Assembly: GCF_024790395.1 (NCBI RefSeq)
Contig: NZ_JAJISC010000010.1
Coordinates: forward strand, 42,940 to 106,939
Direction: 5' to 3'
Length of the DNA stretch: 64,000 nucleotides
Source: Halomonas dongshanensis
GTDB taxonomy: Bacteria; Pseudomonadota; Gammaproteobacteria; Pseudomonadales; Halomonadaceae
A model generated the notes under the pieces. That model made no database searches and was not told where the DNA came from. It was given only the letters and a program-made list of their open reading frames with translations. Of this stretch, positions 26,163-35,215 are shown piece after piece (the stretch's first letter is position 1; each line of letters starts with the position of its first letter). A program made the position numbers and the translations under genes.

Positions 26163-26295
26163 CAAGTACATATTGTCGGGCTGATTTTAGCTGAGCTCTG
26201 GGCTGGCCACCTATGCGGGCCATAAATGCGCGAGCAGGGCATTCAACAGTGAAATGATTGCCCCAACGTCGAGTGTGAGAACATGGCGGTTGTGC
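26157..26295 (+). repeat. Degenerate attC-like end of the cassette array
   Basis: Starts with CTATAAC, the exact complement of the R-box that ends attC 4, but only a poor partner (GTTGTGC at 26289) is found. Inside, GGCTGGCCA and TGGCCAGCC form a perfect 9-bp inverted repeat. Probably a decayed or atypical attC marking the right border. Confidence 0.35.
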
Positions 26296-26336
26296 CAGCT
26301 TGGCCAGCCAGCACCTTAAGTGCTTTCAAGGAAACA

Positions 26337-26753
26337 ATGAAAAAGTATTTACTAATAGCGCTCGCTTCGCTGTCGTTGTCAGCCGTGGCTGACGACGCGG
26401 CGCTTGATTGCAATAACATCAGGAACACGCTCGAGACCAATCGGTGCGCGGCTATCGAGTTAGAGGCCGCCGAGGACGTACTCACCCACTATCTGGAAAC
26501 GAGCGTTGAGCATAACGCGGCTGACCCTGTGTTAGTTGATGCTATCCAGGTGGCTCAAAAGCAGTGGCAGGCGTATGCCGCTGCCCATTGCGGCGCTGTC
26601 TATACGCAGTGGCGTGACGGGACCATTCGCGGCGTCATGGGCATTACGTGCCGTACCCGGCTAACGAAACAGCGAACGCATGACATCTGGCACGATTTCC
26701 TGACGTATATGGACAGTACGCCGCCGGTGTTACCGGAACCCAACGTCGAGTAA
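26337..26753 (+). CDS. LprI/DUF1311-family secreted protein
   Basis: 138 residues from the ATG at 26337 (AAGGA close upstream). Signal peptide MKKYLLIALASLSLSAVADD with cleavage likely after Ala-Val-Ala or near it. The mature part has the DUF1311 pattern: cysteine and N-R-C-A near the start (NTLETNRCAAIELEAAEDVL), AQKQWQAYAAAHCGAVYTQW, then GTIRGVMGITCRTRLTKQRT. Relatives include periplasmic lysozyme inhibitors of the LprI type, but most are untested. Base composition returns to that of the chromosome, so it lies outside the array. Confidence 0.8.
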   Translation: MKKYLLIALASLSLSAVADDAALDCNNIRNTLETNRCAAIELEAAEDVLTHYLETSVEHNAADPVLVDAIQVAQKQWQAYAAAHCGAVYTQWRDGTIRGVMGITCRTRLTKQRTHDIWHDFLTYMDSTPPVLPEPNVE

Positions 26754-26846
26754 CGTCTTGATCCTTTACATGATGGTACTGCCGTTACGTCCTATAGACA
26801 CGTAACATGCTTGTCTTGAGTTTGATCGAATGAGGGAGGTTACCCA

Positions 26847-27500
26847 ATGCAGACGTTGAGAATTGACCTGGTGTCCGATGTGGCCTGCCCGTGGTGCGCG
26901 ATCGGTTACCGGCGCCTGGAACAAGCGCTGGAAACCTTGAAGGGCGAGATCAATGTCGAGCTTCACTGGCAGCCCTTCGAGCTCAACCGGGATATGCCGC
27001 CAGAAGGCGAGCCGATTCTAGAGCACCTGTGCCGCAAGTACGGCAAGGATGCGGCCAGCATGGAGCAGTCCCAGCGCGAGATCATGGCGGTGGCCGAGGA
27101 GCTTGGCTTGAACTTTCGCGGCGCCCAGGAGCGCCGGGCGAACAACACCTTCGCGGCTCACCGTGTGCTGGCTTGGGCCGCCACGCAAAACCGTGAAACG
27201 GCGCTGCAGCTAGCCCTGTTCGAGGCCTACTTCGGTGAGGCAAAGAACCCGGCAGACCCGCTGGTGCTACGCGAGAAGGCCATCGAAGTAGGGCTGGATG
27301 GCGACACTGCCGAGGCCATCGCCCGCTCGGATCAGTACACCGAAGAAGTGCGAGCGGCGCAGCAGCGGTTCATGGACGCAGGCGTGAATGCGGTGCCGGG
27401 GTTCATTCTCGACGGGCGCTACCTGATCCCCGGCGCCCAGCCCCCCGAGGTGCTGGTCGATGCGTTGCGCCAAGTAGCTGAGGAAAGCGCCAACCGATAA
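26847..27500 (+). CDS. DsbA-family oxidoreductase, FrnE-like
   Basis: 217 residues, cytoplasmic (no signal peptide). Thioredoxin-fold protein with an inserted helical domain. The redox motif CPWC is in LVSDVACPWCAIGYRRLEQA at residues 14-17, the helical segment includes NNTFAAHRVLAWAATQNRE, and the cis-proline loop is in VNAVPGFILDGRYLIPGAQP near residue 185. FrnE-like proteins act as disulfide oxidoreductases or polyketide-type isomerases; a specific substrate cannot be deduced. Single gene, with AGGGAGG before its ATG, convergent with the KGSADH gene. Confidence 0.88.
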   Translation: MQTLRIDLVSDVACPWCAIGYRRLEQALETLKGEINVELHWQPFELNRDMPPEGEPILEHLCRKYGKDAASMEQSQREIMAVAEELGLNFRGAQERRANNTFAAHRVLAWAATQNRETALQLALFEAYFGEAKNPADPLVLREKAIEVGLDGDTAEAIARSDQYTEEVRAAQQRFMDAGVNAVPGFILDGRYLIPGAQPPEVLVDALRQVAEESANR

Positions 27501-27549
27501 TGCAGTTCTGAAATGAGGAGAGTTGAGCAAAATTACCGCACTGCTCTAG

Positions 27550-29127
27550 TCAGCCTTCCCGCTCACCATCGACCAAGCGTGATACCCCATAGGGGTTACC
27601 GTCACGAAGGGCCTCGGGCAGTAACCCCTCAGGCAGCGCCTGGTAGCACACCGGGCGCAGGAAGCGGAAAATCGCCGCGCTGCCCACCGAGGTCGTGCGG
27701 GAATCCGACGTCGCTGGATAAGGGCCGCCGTGCACCATGGCGTGGCACACTTCCACGCCCGTCGGCCAGCCGTTGGCCAGAATCCGCCCCGCCTTGCGCT
27801 CCAGGGTGGGCAGCAGTTGCTTGGCTGCCGCTAAGTCACCGTCATCCATTTGCAGGGTAATGGTGAGCTGGCCTTCGAGCTGGGCAGCGACCTTCGCCAC
27901 TTCCTGGGCGTCAGCACAGGCGATGACCAGCGAGGTGGAACCAAACACTTCTTCCTGAAGGGCGGGCTCGTTGAGGAAGGCCTCGGCCTGGGTAACGAAT
28001 AGCCCTGCTTGGCACGGGTTGGCTGTTTCACCTGCCTGACCGCGCGCCACTTCGGTGACGTTGGCGTGGTGGGCGAGTCGGTCAACACCCTGCTGGTAAG
28101 CGTCGTGAATGCCTGGCGTCAGCATGGTCTGGGCCGCACTGCCCTTAACCGCTTCCCCGGCCGCTTCAACAAAGGCGTCCAGCTCTGGGCCCTGAACCGC
28201 AATCACCAGCCCGGGGTTAGTGCAGAACTGCCCGGCACCCATGTTGAGTGAGCCAACAAAGCCTTCGGCGATGGCTTTGCCACGAGATTTGAGCGCTTCC
28301 GGCAGCAGGAATACCGGGTTGATGGAACTCATCTCGGCATAAACCGGGATTGGCTGCGACCGCGCCTGGGCGGTGGCCATGAGTGCCGTACCGCCACTGC
28401 GCGAACCGGTGAAGCCCACCGCCTGAATACGCGGGTCAGCCACCAGCGCTTGACCGATCTCTTTACCGGAGCCAAACAGCAGCGAGAAAACGCCTTCGTG
28501 CAGTTGGCACTTGGCCACGGCGCGCTGAATCGCACGGCCCACCAGCTCAGAAGTGCCGGGGTGGGCAGAGTGGCCCTTGACGACCACCGGGCAGCCTGCG
28601 GCCAGTGCCGATGCGGTATCACCCCCGGCCACGCTAAAGGCAAGCGGGAAGTTGCTGGCGCCAAACACCGCCACCGGGCCCAGGGCAATATGCCGCTGGC
28701 GCAGGTCTGCGCGGGGTAGGGGGGCTCGATCAGGCAGCGCGGGATCGATACGCACATCGAGCCACTCGCCGGCCCGTACCACGTTGGCGAACAAGCGTAG
28801 CTGACCACAGGTGCGGCCACGTTCGCCCTCTAAGCGCGGGCGCGGTAGGCCGGTTTCGGCCGTGGCGCGCTCGATCAACTCATCACCGATCCCTTCGATC
28901 TCGGCGGCGATGGTGTCGAGGAATACCGCGCGCTCTTCAAGCGACGTTTCGCGGTAAGCGGCGTACGCCGCTTCGGCCAGTTCACAGGCTTGCTCGACGT
29001 CGCCCTTGCTGCCGCCAGGGTAGGCGGGTGCCAGTGTTTCGCCGGTAGCGGGGTTCACCGCATGAATGTCGGTCTGTTGGCCGCTGACGGCCTGCTGGCC
29101 GATGAGTAGTTTGCCTTCCAGAGTCAT
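27550..29127 (-). CDS. 2-Oxoglutarate-semialdehyde dehydrogenase (NADP-type aldehyde dehydrogenase)
   Basis: 525 residues, the long form typical of class III alpha-ketoglutarate-semialdehyde dehydrogenases. It should oxidise 2,5-dioxopentanoate to 2-oxoglutarate, the last step of non-phosphorylating pentonate/hexarate breakdown. Seen: [20 protein letters not shown] (cofactor entry), [13 protein letters not shown], the general base in [12 protein letters not shown], the catalytic cysteine in [12 protein letters not shown] near residue 300, and [16 protein letters not shown] near the end. It lies last in the minus-strand sugar-acid cluster, 41 nt after an amidohydrolase gene, so this is the natural exit enzyme. 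Confidence 0.9.
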   Translation of the reverse strand: MTLEGKLLIGQQAVSGQQTDIHAVNPATGETLAPAYPGGSKGDVEQACELAEAAYAAYRETSLEERAVFLDTIAAEIEGIGDELIERATAETGLPRPRLEGERGRTCGQLRLFANVVRAGEWLDVRIDPALPDRAPLPRADLRQRHIALGPVAVFGASNFPLAFSVAGGDTASALAAGCPVVVKGHSAHPGTSELVGRAIQRAVAKCQLHEGVFSLLFGSGKEIGQALVADPRIQAVGFTGSRSGGTALMATAQARSQPIPVYAEMSSINPVFLLPEALKSRGKAIAEGFVGSLNMGAGQFCTNPGLVIAVQGPELDAFVEAAGEAVKGSAAQTMLTPGIHDAYQQGVDRLAHHANVTEVARGQAGETANPCQAGLFVTQAEAFLNEPALQEEVFGSTSLVIACADAQEVAKVAAQLEGQLTITLQMDDGDLAAAKQLLPTLERKAGRILANGWPTGVEVCHAMVHGGPYPATSDSRTTSVGSAAIFRFLRPVCYQALPEGLLPEALRDGNPYGVSRLVDGEREG

Positions 29128-29168
29128 ACAATCTCCTGTACTAAATGCTTTCTATTTAGGGGTGCTGA

Positions 29169-30098
29169 TTAGTGGTGCTGAGTAGACAGTCGATACCAGT
29201 GCAATGCATTGTCGTGAAGGATGTTCTGTCGATGATCGGCTGCGGAAAAAGAAATCGCGTCCTCGATTAACGCCAGCCATTCGGAATAACCCACCGCGAG
29301 TTTTGAAACGGGAAAATTGCTGGCGAAAAGACAGCGCGTTGGTCCAAATATGTCGATGGTTTCGCAAAGTAACTCAAGGTTCGCGGAGGAGTTCCATGAA
29401 TGCCATGGCGTACCGAGTTCGGAGAGTTTGACGGCGATATTGGGATTGGCGGCTAGTGAACGCATTCCCGTGCGCCAAGTGTTTAGCCCTTGAGAGGTGC
29501 GATCCCAAGGTAAACCGGTATGGTTGAGGATTACGCGCAGGTGGGGGAAGGACTGCAGCGTATCGGCCGCTTGTGCCAAATGCCAAGCGGGTACGCGGAG
29601 ATCCCAGGAAAGGTCACGCTCCTCTAACAGTGCCAGCCCTTTCTGCCAATGGCGGTCTTGCAAACTGCCTTTATCCCCCCGAACGTGATCCGCCGCATCC
29701 GGCGTAGCGGCGGTCACGGGTTTTACCCTGACTCCCCGAAAGAGCGGGGAGCGCATGTGAGCGTCCAATGCTCTATCACACTTAGGGCTTTCAAAGTCTA
29801 TCCAGCCAACGTGAGCGGTAGGAAGCTCGTACTGGTCATGGAGGGATGTCACCCATTGCGTTTCTCGCAAGGCGTGGGAGCGGTGGGCCTCGGCTTCACA
29901 GTGAACGCTGCCTGCCAAGCGATAGCCCGCGGGGACGAGACGCTTCAAGTCATTCGTCAGGAACGGCTGCCGGATCGCCTCATAGTCACCCAGAAAGAAA
30001 TTGCTGACGGGATACTCTTCCAACCATGGGTAGTTAACGCTGCCATCGAGTGCCCAAAGATGGTGATGGGTATCGATGAGTCGCTGGTCAACGTTCAT
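29169..30098 (-). CDS. Amidohydrolase-family (PF04909) sugar lactonase-like protein
   Basis: 309 residues from the ATG at 30098, which has AAGGAGAGG upstream; an open leader extends further but overlaps the previous gene. TIM-barrel hydrolase of the L-fuconolactonase/4-sulfomuconolactonase type. Metal-site motif DTHHHLWALDGSVNYPW near residue 8 and strand RVILNHTGLPWD near residue 195, then CLFASNFPVSKL with the late aspartate-like position replaced by Asn as in other members. Predicted to open an aldonolactone ring. Paralogue of the gene at 35216, with which it shares the layout. Confidence 0.82.
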   Translation of the reverse strand: MNVDQRLIDTHHHLWALDGSVNYPWLEEYPVSNFFLGDYEAIRQPFLTNDLKRLVPAGYRLAGSVHCEAEAHRSHALRETQWVTSLHDQYELPTAHVGWIDFESPKCDRALDAHMRSPLFRGVRVKPVTAATPDAADHVRGDKGSLQDRHWQKGLALLEERDLSWDLRVPAWHLAQAADTLQSFPHLRVILNHTGLPWDRTSQGLNTWRTGMRSLAANPNIAVKLSELGTPWHSWNSSANLELLCETIDIFGPTRCLFASNFPVSKLAVGYSEWLALIEDAISFSAADHRQNILHDNALHWYRLSTQHH

Positions 30099-30132
30099 TG
30101 CAGCCTCTCCTTTCGCTGATGGGGGCGATGCG

Positions 30133-31065
30133 TCAATGACGCACGAGCAACTGGGAGACGTCAGGCTCGGCTCGGCAGGCAAAGCTATCGACCACGCGTC
30201 CTGATTCGAGGTGTAGCACGGCAATGGTGTCGCCTTTCATCGACACGAATGCATGCTGTCCATCGGGATGAAAGTTCATGGCAATGGGGATGTTGTCCAA
30301 CTCGATCAGCCCAAGCGAATTGAGCTCCTGATCGAACAGGGATAGCGAACTCTCCCCATAGTTGGTCGTGATGAGGCGATCAAGTGGATCCGCATAAATT
30401 CGATTCGGATCGCGGCCGGTGGCAGCGCTTTTTACGACGGTCATCGACTCGATATCGATGGCGACGATGGTGTCATCGTCGCGGTTACTGATAAACAGTA
30501 TGCGCTCGTCCGCCGATAGTGCGTTGCCTTCGGGACGGCGTCCCGGGATCATCGCTACCGGTGTAAAGGTGGCATCGTGAGGTTTGAACTTGGTGATGGT
30601 ATTGCTGAGCAGGTTCACACCATAAGCCCAATCTCCTTGGCGAGTAAGAGCAAAGAGGTGGGTTTTGTAGCCTCCTGAAGACACGGCAAGATTGGGCGCG
30701 GTGGCCGTGAGCGGATCATTGAACAGCAGCAGCGTGTTGTGCCCTTCGCTCATGGCATAGAGCCGATCCTGGTCATCGATACCCAGGCCATGAATCCGGT
30801 AATAGGGCCATGTGCTGAGCGTGTTCACCAGCTCAAAGGTATCTAGGTCGATCACGAAGACGGAGCACCCGCCTGGGTCACCGATACAGTCAGCACCTAA
30901 AATCCCGTAGTGACCTACAAAGGCATACTTTTGTTGAGAATCGACAACGAACTCGTGAGGGTAATAGGGCAGCCGAATGTGCTTGAGCTCTTCGCCGTTG
31001 CTAACGTCATAGAGACTCAAGGTGTGGGCGCATTTCTGATTGAGAAGCAAGTATTCACTGGCCAT
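30133..31065 (-). CDS. YncE-like beta-propeller protein
   Basis: 310 residues with repeated blades of the YVTN/YncE type: LLLNQKCAHTLSLYDVSNGE, YAFVGHYGILG, LFISNRDDDTIVAIDIES, LITTNYGESSLSLFDQE and HAFVSMKGDTIAVLHLES. No signal peptide is visible, so it is probably cytoplasmic. Proteins of this shape include sugar lactonases, but catalytic metal ligands are not identifiable here, and a binding role is equally likely. It is 34 nt upstream of the amidohydrolase and 80 nt after the dctP gene. Confidence 0.72.
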   Translation of the reverse strand: MASEYLLLNQKCAHTLSLYDVSNGEELKHIRLPYYPHEFVVDSQQKYAFVGHYGILGADCIGDPGGCSVFVIDLDTFELVNTLSTWPYYRIHGLGIDDQDRLYAMSEGHNTLLLFNDPLTATAPNLAVSSGGYKTHLFALTRQGDWAYGVNLLSNTITKFKPHDATFTPVAMIPGRRPEGNALSADERILFISNRDDDTIVAIDIESMTVVKSAATGRDPNRIYADPLDRLITTNYGESSLSLFDQELNSLGLIELDNIPIAMNFHPDGQHAFVSMKGDTIAVLHLESGRVVDSFACRAEPDVSQLLVRH

Positions 31066-31145
31066 TCGTTCGCTACTCCAAGCGTTGAATGGGTACCCGC
31101 GCTAAGCGGATACCGTGGGTGATGGGTCACTGGCAATGATGACGC

Positions 31146-32123
31146 TTACTGCAGTGCTTCTTGGATAGCATCCGTCCATTCGCTGCCATTTTCCTCGATA
31201 TAGCTGTTCCAGGTAGGGCGAGTGACCGCTTGGAAGGCAGCAGTATCGACTTCCTCCTCGATCTGCATACCATTGGCACGCATGCGATCCAGGATCTCCT
31301 GTTCTTTTTCGAGGTTCAGTGCGCGCTGATAATCGCCTGCTTCACGGGCAGAACTGAGTAAGACTTGTTGGTACTCTGGAGAAAGGCTGTCGAATTTTTC
31401 CTGATTCATTACCATGATCAACGACGTGTAGGCTTGATTGGTCAATGAAAGATAGTCTTGCACTTCGTGGAAGCCCGCAGACCAAACAATACCGACGGGG
31501 TGATCCTGAGCATCGACAGTGCCCGTCTCGAGCGCCGTGTAAAGCTCCCCGATCGGCATGGGAACCGGGTTGGCACCAAGTAAAGAGAACGCCTCGATCA
31601 GCGACTCATTGGAATTGGTACGCATGACAAGCCCACGCACATCCTCGGGGGTTCTAATGGTGTGTGTGTTGTTGGTCATGGCACGAAAACCCACTTCCCA
31701 AAACGCCAGACCTTTCAGATTCTTGTCTGACAACAAATCAAGCGCCCGCTGGCCCACTTCCCCGTCCAGCACTTGATAGGCCTCTTCACGGTTAGCAAAG
31801 ATGTAAGGTAGGTCGAAGGCGCCTAGTGTGGGCTCTAGGCCAGTAAAATTTGGGTTGCCGGAGAGCTCGATGTCGATCAAGCCATTGCGTACGGCAGCAA
31901 TCATTTGCTGGTCGCCGCCTAATAAGCCATTACCAAAAATGTCGATGGTGATGTCGCCGTTGGTACGTTCTTCGACAAGCTCGGCAAAATGCTCAGCCGC
32001 GGCTTGCTGGGTATCGCTGTCGGGGGCCGCATGGGCCAGCTTCAGCACCGTATTAGCCTGTGCCTGGGTCAATGTGCCAACGATGATCAAAACAGAGGCT
32101 GAGGTTGTGATGATTCGTTTCAT
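31146..32123 (-). CDS. TRAP transporter substrate-binding protein DctP (orphan 1)
   Basis: 325 residues with a signal peptide (MKRIITTSASVLIIVGTLTQAQA). Periplasmic binding protein for a carboxylate. The conserved arginine that grips the substrate carboxyl is in GLVMRTNSNE, followed by GANPVPMPIGELYTALETGT and AQDHPVG, where most relatives have GQENP. It follows dctM at 32229 with a 105-nt gap holding a hairpin, and no DctQM gene is directly attached. A candidate partner for the DctQM at 32229-34078, together with the DctP at 34161. Confidence 0.88.
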   Translation of the reverse strand: MKRIITTSASVLIIVGTLTQAQANTVLKLAHAAPDSDTQQAAAEHFAELVEERTNGDITIDIFGNGLLGGDQQMIAAVRNGLIDIELSGNPNFTGLEPTLGAFDLPYIFANREEAYQVLDGEVGQRALDLLSDKNLKGLAFWEVGFRAMTNNTHTIRTPEDVRGLVMRTNSNESLIEAFSLLGANPVPMPIGELYTALETGTVDAQDHPVGIVWSAGFHEVQDYLSLTNQAYTSLIMVMNQEKFDSLSPEYQQVLLSSAREAGDYQRALNLEKEQEILDRMRANGMQIEEEVDTAAFQAVTRPTWNSYIEENGSEWTDAIQEALQ

Positions 32124-32193
32124 GATATTCTCGCTTTTTGTTGGTGTAATCTATTGATTTAGATAGTCATTCACACACGTGAATGAAGTGTGA

Positions 32194-32210
32194 GCCCGCA
32201 CCATGCGGGC
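32194..32210. other. Intercistronic hairpin between dctM and dctP
   Basis: GCCCGC-ACCAT-GCGGGC, a perfect 6-bp stem. A second small palindrome (ATTCAC-ACAC-GTGAAT) lies at about 32169-32184. No T run on either strand, so it may protect or uncouple transcripts rather than terminate them. Confidence 0.45.
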
Positions 32211-32228
32211 ATGCTGACCAGCGGCCTA

Positions 32229-33512
32229 TCATCCGGCTAGCCAGTAAAGGGGGACGGTAATGATTTGTGGGAAAGCAACGAAGAGTAGGAGGATCGCCAT
32301 GTAGGCGAGAGCAAACGGCATGACGCCTGACACGGCCTTCTCGAATTTCAGTTTGCCGACGCTGGTAATGACGTTCAGCACGTTGCCTACCGGTGGCGTG
32401 ATCAACCCAATGGCGCAGTTGAGAACAAACATGATGCCGAAGTACACAGGGTCAATGCCTGCGAGCTTGACGATGGGCATCAATATGGGCGTTAACACCA
32501 AGATGGTGGGAGTTAGATCCATCACCATGCCAATCATCAGCACGATGCCCATGATGGCGAGCATTAATAACCGTGGGTTGTCGGCCAATGGAGACAGCAG
32601 GTCGGCGACCATCATGGGTAACTGAGCGATGCTAATGAGCCATGAAGCCACCATGGCTGCGGCGACCAGGAACATGACGATAGACGTGCTGCGTGCGGCT
32701 TGGGCCAGCACGCTGTAAAGCTGAGTTAAGTTCAGCTCCCGATAGATAACGGTGGCGACGAAAATGGCGTACACGGCCGCCACGACGCCAGCCTCGGTAG
32801 GGGTAAAAATACCGGTTTTGATCCCCCCGATGATGATGACGGGGAGCAAAATGGCCCAAAAGCTCTTTTTCAATGCCTCGAGACGTTCGGCGCGGGAGGC
32901 CTTTTTCGCCACCACCAAATCTTCCTTCCGGGTCATGAAAAGCCACATCAGCACTAACGTGGCGCCCATGATGAGACCAGGCACAATGCCTGCCAGGAAT
33001 AATTTGCTAATCGAGATCCCGCCAGCCACCCCGATAATAATGAGCGGAATGGAGGGAGGAATGATCGGGGCGATAATGCCACCGGCGGCCATGAGCCCGG
33101 CGGAGCGGCCCAGCGGATAGCCTGCCTGGCGCATCATGGGCAACAGCATACTGGCCAATGCAGCCGTATCTGCCACGGCAGAGCCCGACAAGCTAGCCAT
33201 GATGATCGCCGCAAAAATCGCCACAAAGCCGAGGCCGCCTTTGCGGTGTCCGACAAGCGTCATCGCCAGGGCAACGATGCGTTGTGACAAACCGCCGCGA
33301 GACATGACCTCCCCGGCAACCAAAAAGAAGGGAATGGCGAGCAGCGTATAGCTGTCTGCCCCGTTGACTAAGTTCTGAGCCAATATCTGCGAGTTGAGCA
33401 AATCCAGATGCAGCATCAAAGCAACCGCACTGACCAGTAATGCAAAGGCAATAGGAATACTTAAACCGATAGCAGCCAGCAGCGAGCCCAGGAAAAGAAC
33501 AATCGTCATCAC
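32229..33512 (-). CDS. TRAP transporter large permease DctM
   Basis: 427 residues and about 12-13 membrane helices, standard DctM length. It forms the ion-driven channel. Family patterns: DSYTLLAIPFFLVAGEVMS, ASLSGSAVADTAALASMLLP, PPSIPLIIIGVAGGISISKL and GLITPPVGNVLNVITSVGKL. It overlaps the dctQ gene by 4 nt (start 33512 against stop 33509) and follows the DctP at 34161 in the transcript. The likely substrate is an acid sugar, by context. Confidence 0.92.
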   Translation of the reverse strand: MMTIVLFLGSLLAAIGLSIPIAFALLVSAVALMLHLDLLNSQILAQNLVNGADSYTLLAIPFFLVAGEVMSRGGLSQRIVALAMTLVGHRKGGLGFVAIFAAIIMASLSGSAVADTAALASMLLPMMRQAGYPLGRSAGLMAAGGIIAPIIPPSIPLIIIGVAGGISISKLFLAGIVPGLIMGATLVLMWLFMTRKEDLVVAKKASRAERLEALKKSFWAILLPVIIIGGIKTGIFTPTEAGVVAAVYAIFVATVIYRELNLTQLYSVLAQAARSTSIVMFLVAAAMVASWLISIAQLPMMVADLLSPLADNPRLLMLAIMGIVLMIGMVMDLTPTILVLTPILMPIVKLAGIDPVYFGIMFVLNCAIGLITPPVGNVLNVITSVGKLKFEKAVSGVMPFALAYMAILLLFVAFPQIITVPLYWLAG

Positions 33513-34078
33513 ACCTCTCCTACATTCGATTGGGCAGTGCTTTGCAAAGCCGTCGGCATGATCAGTCGATAGACCAGAATCACAGACATGAGCACGCCGG
33601 CCACCAGGCCCGCCAAGTAGAAAACACCGACAGGAATGCCGCTAATCGGCGAAATGTTGTTCCAGTTCAGGACTGTCTGCGCGTAGCTACCTTTCAGTAA
33701 CATCAAACTGCAACCCAGCATGACGAGCGTAACGACTCTCCTTAGCACAGCCTGTATTGGCTTAGGCAGGCGTTCTGCAAGGGTCGTGACGCTTAAGTGC
33801 TCATGACGTAGTAACGCGGTGACGGCACCTAAAAAGGTGACCCAGACGAACAGGAAGCGAGATAGCTCAACGCTCATCGAAATGCCGCTGTTAAAGCCAT
33901 AGCGAAGGATGACGTTGGTAAACACCAAGACGATCATACTGACCAAGGCCAATACCATCATTAAGTTAAGTAAGCGCTCCGCCCCGCTGGCCAAACTGGC
34001 TATCTGATGAGCGATACCCTGTGAGCTTCTTTGCATGTTCATATTTGGCGTGGTCGCTTTTTTATCGTGTTGATGCAT
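33509..34078 (-). CDS. TRAP transporter small permease DctQ
   Basis: 189 residues, four membrane helices from about residue 35 onward (LNLMMVLALVSMIVLVFTNV and onward). Typical DctQ features: FNSGISMSVELSRFLFVWVT, LGAVTALLRHEHLSVTTLAE, and GIPVGVFYLAGLVAGVLMS. The first 30 residues are hydrophilic and variable. It couples to dctM by a 4-nt overlap. Start ATG at 34078. Confidence 0.88.
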   Translation of the reverse strand: MHQHDKKATTPNMNMQRSSQGIAHQIASLASGAERLLNLMMVLALVSMIVLVFTNVILRYGFNSGISMSVELSRFLFVWVTFLGAVTALLRHEHLSVTTLAERLPKPIQAVLRRVVTLVMLGCSLMLLKGSYAQTVLNWNNISPISGIPVGVFYLAGLVAGVLMSVILVYRLIMPTALQSTAQSNVGEV

Positions 34079-34160
34079 GAGCTGCTGCTCCTAAGAGACG
34101 CAAGAAGCACGTATCTTGCTACGGTGGTCATCGTCGATGATTCACGTATGAGTGCGAGAG

Positions 34161-35168
34161 TTAGCGATGACGATGTCTGTCGAGGGCATTATCGAAGTCG
34201 GCGACAAATGCTGCATCAAGCTCACTGACATGCTGATCGATCATGTCGGATAGCTGCGCTTGCATACGCTGGCGCTCAGGCATAGGTACCTCATTAATCT
34301 GCATTTTCTCATTCAGTTCGGCGATTAAGGTTTGGTTTAGCTCGCGGCTTACACTACGCTGGTAAAGGGTCGCTTCACGGGCAGCACTTTGAACCGCTGC
34401 ACGGTTCTGTTCATCCAGGCTGTCTAGAAAGCTCGAAGAGGCAATGAGTACGAGGGCGTCATAAGCGTGTGCTGTCTGGGACAGATAGTCTTGAACTTCA
34501 TAAAAGCGCTTCGTATCAATGACGGTATACGGGTTTTCTTGACCATCGACGGTATGGGTTTCTAGAGCAGTGAATAGCTCATTGACCGGCATGGGTACGG
34601 CGTTTGCATTCAAGTCGTTGAACAGATCGATGTATAAGGCGTTCTGCATAGTGCGGATTTTCAGGCCGTCTAGATCTTCTAACGTCTCGATGGGGCGTCT
34701 TGAATTAGTGATATGTCGAAATCCATTTTCCCAAAAGCCAAGACCTGTGAGCCCTTTATCTTCAAGGCTTGCAAGCAGTGCTTCTCCTACGGAGCTGTCT
34801 AGCACGGCATCGGCATGTGCTTCATCATCGAATTGGAACGGCAGGCTGATGATGCTGAAATCGGGGTTTAGGCTTGAGAGGGTAGCCGTCGATGGGATGG
34901 TGAAATCCAGGGTTCCCGCCTGAACCATTGAGGTCATGTTGACGTCATTGCCGAGAATGCCATTGCTAAAGACCTGTACTTCAATGGCTCCGTTGGTCTT
35001 TTCTTCCACCAGCGTGGCAAAGCGCTGTGCGCCTAACGTTTGTGGATGAGAATCCGGCAGGCTGGTGCCAAGTCGAGCGCTGATATCGGCTGCCAGTGTT
35101 TGGCTGGCTGCGGCAGTCATTCCACACACGAACAAGGCTGCGTTGATGAAGTGAGTAGGGCGTGTCAT
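34161..35168 (-). CDS. TRAP transporter substrate-binding protein DctP
   Basis: 335 residues from the ATG at 35168 with AAGGA nearby. Signal peptide (FINAALFVCGMTAAASQTLA). Substrate-binding arginine in GLKIRTMQNALYI, then NAVPMPVNELFTALETHTVD and the GQENP turn. It lies directly ahead of dctQM and is their natural partner. Differs from the other DctP proteins of the cluster enough that they should bind different acids. Confidence 0.9.
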   Translation of the reverse strand: MTRPTHFINAALFVCGMTAAASQTLAADISARLGTSLPDSHPQTLGAQRFATLVEEKTNGAIEVQVFSNGILGNDVNMTSMVQAGTLDFTIPSTATLSSLNPDFSIISLPFQFDDEAHADAVLDSSVGEALLASLEDKGLTGLGFWENGFRHITNSRRPIETLEDLDGLKIRTMQNALYIDLFNDLNANAVPMPVNELFTALETHTVDGQENPYTVIDTKRFYEVQDYLSQTAHAYDALVLIASSSFLDSLDEQNRAAVQSAAREATLYQRSVSRELNQTLIAELNEKMQINEVPMPERQRMQAQLSDMIDQHVSELDAAFVADFDNALDRHRHR

Positions 35169-35215
35169 TGGTGTTGTCCTTTCTGTACTTGATGAAAAAA
35201 GGTGCTTTTTTGTAC

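Larger units (their letters stand above)
22277..26163 (+). mobile_element. Integron gene-cassette array without integrase (CALIN)
   Basis: Five plus-strand genes, each followed at once by an attC or attC-like palindrome: 23348, 24383, 25155, 25609 and a degenerate one at 26157. Cassette bodies are visibly richer in A+T than the flanks, and the genes are unrelated to each other, as expected of cassettes. No integrase gene or remnant is recognisable in the window on either side, so this is a cluster of attC sites lacking an integrase, or the far end of an integron whose integrase is elsewhere. Confidence 0.85.

Noticed and set aside
32194..32210. Terminator between dctM and dctP
   Set aside because: Stem of only 6 bp and no T run on the minus strand; listed only as a hairpin.
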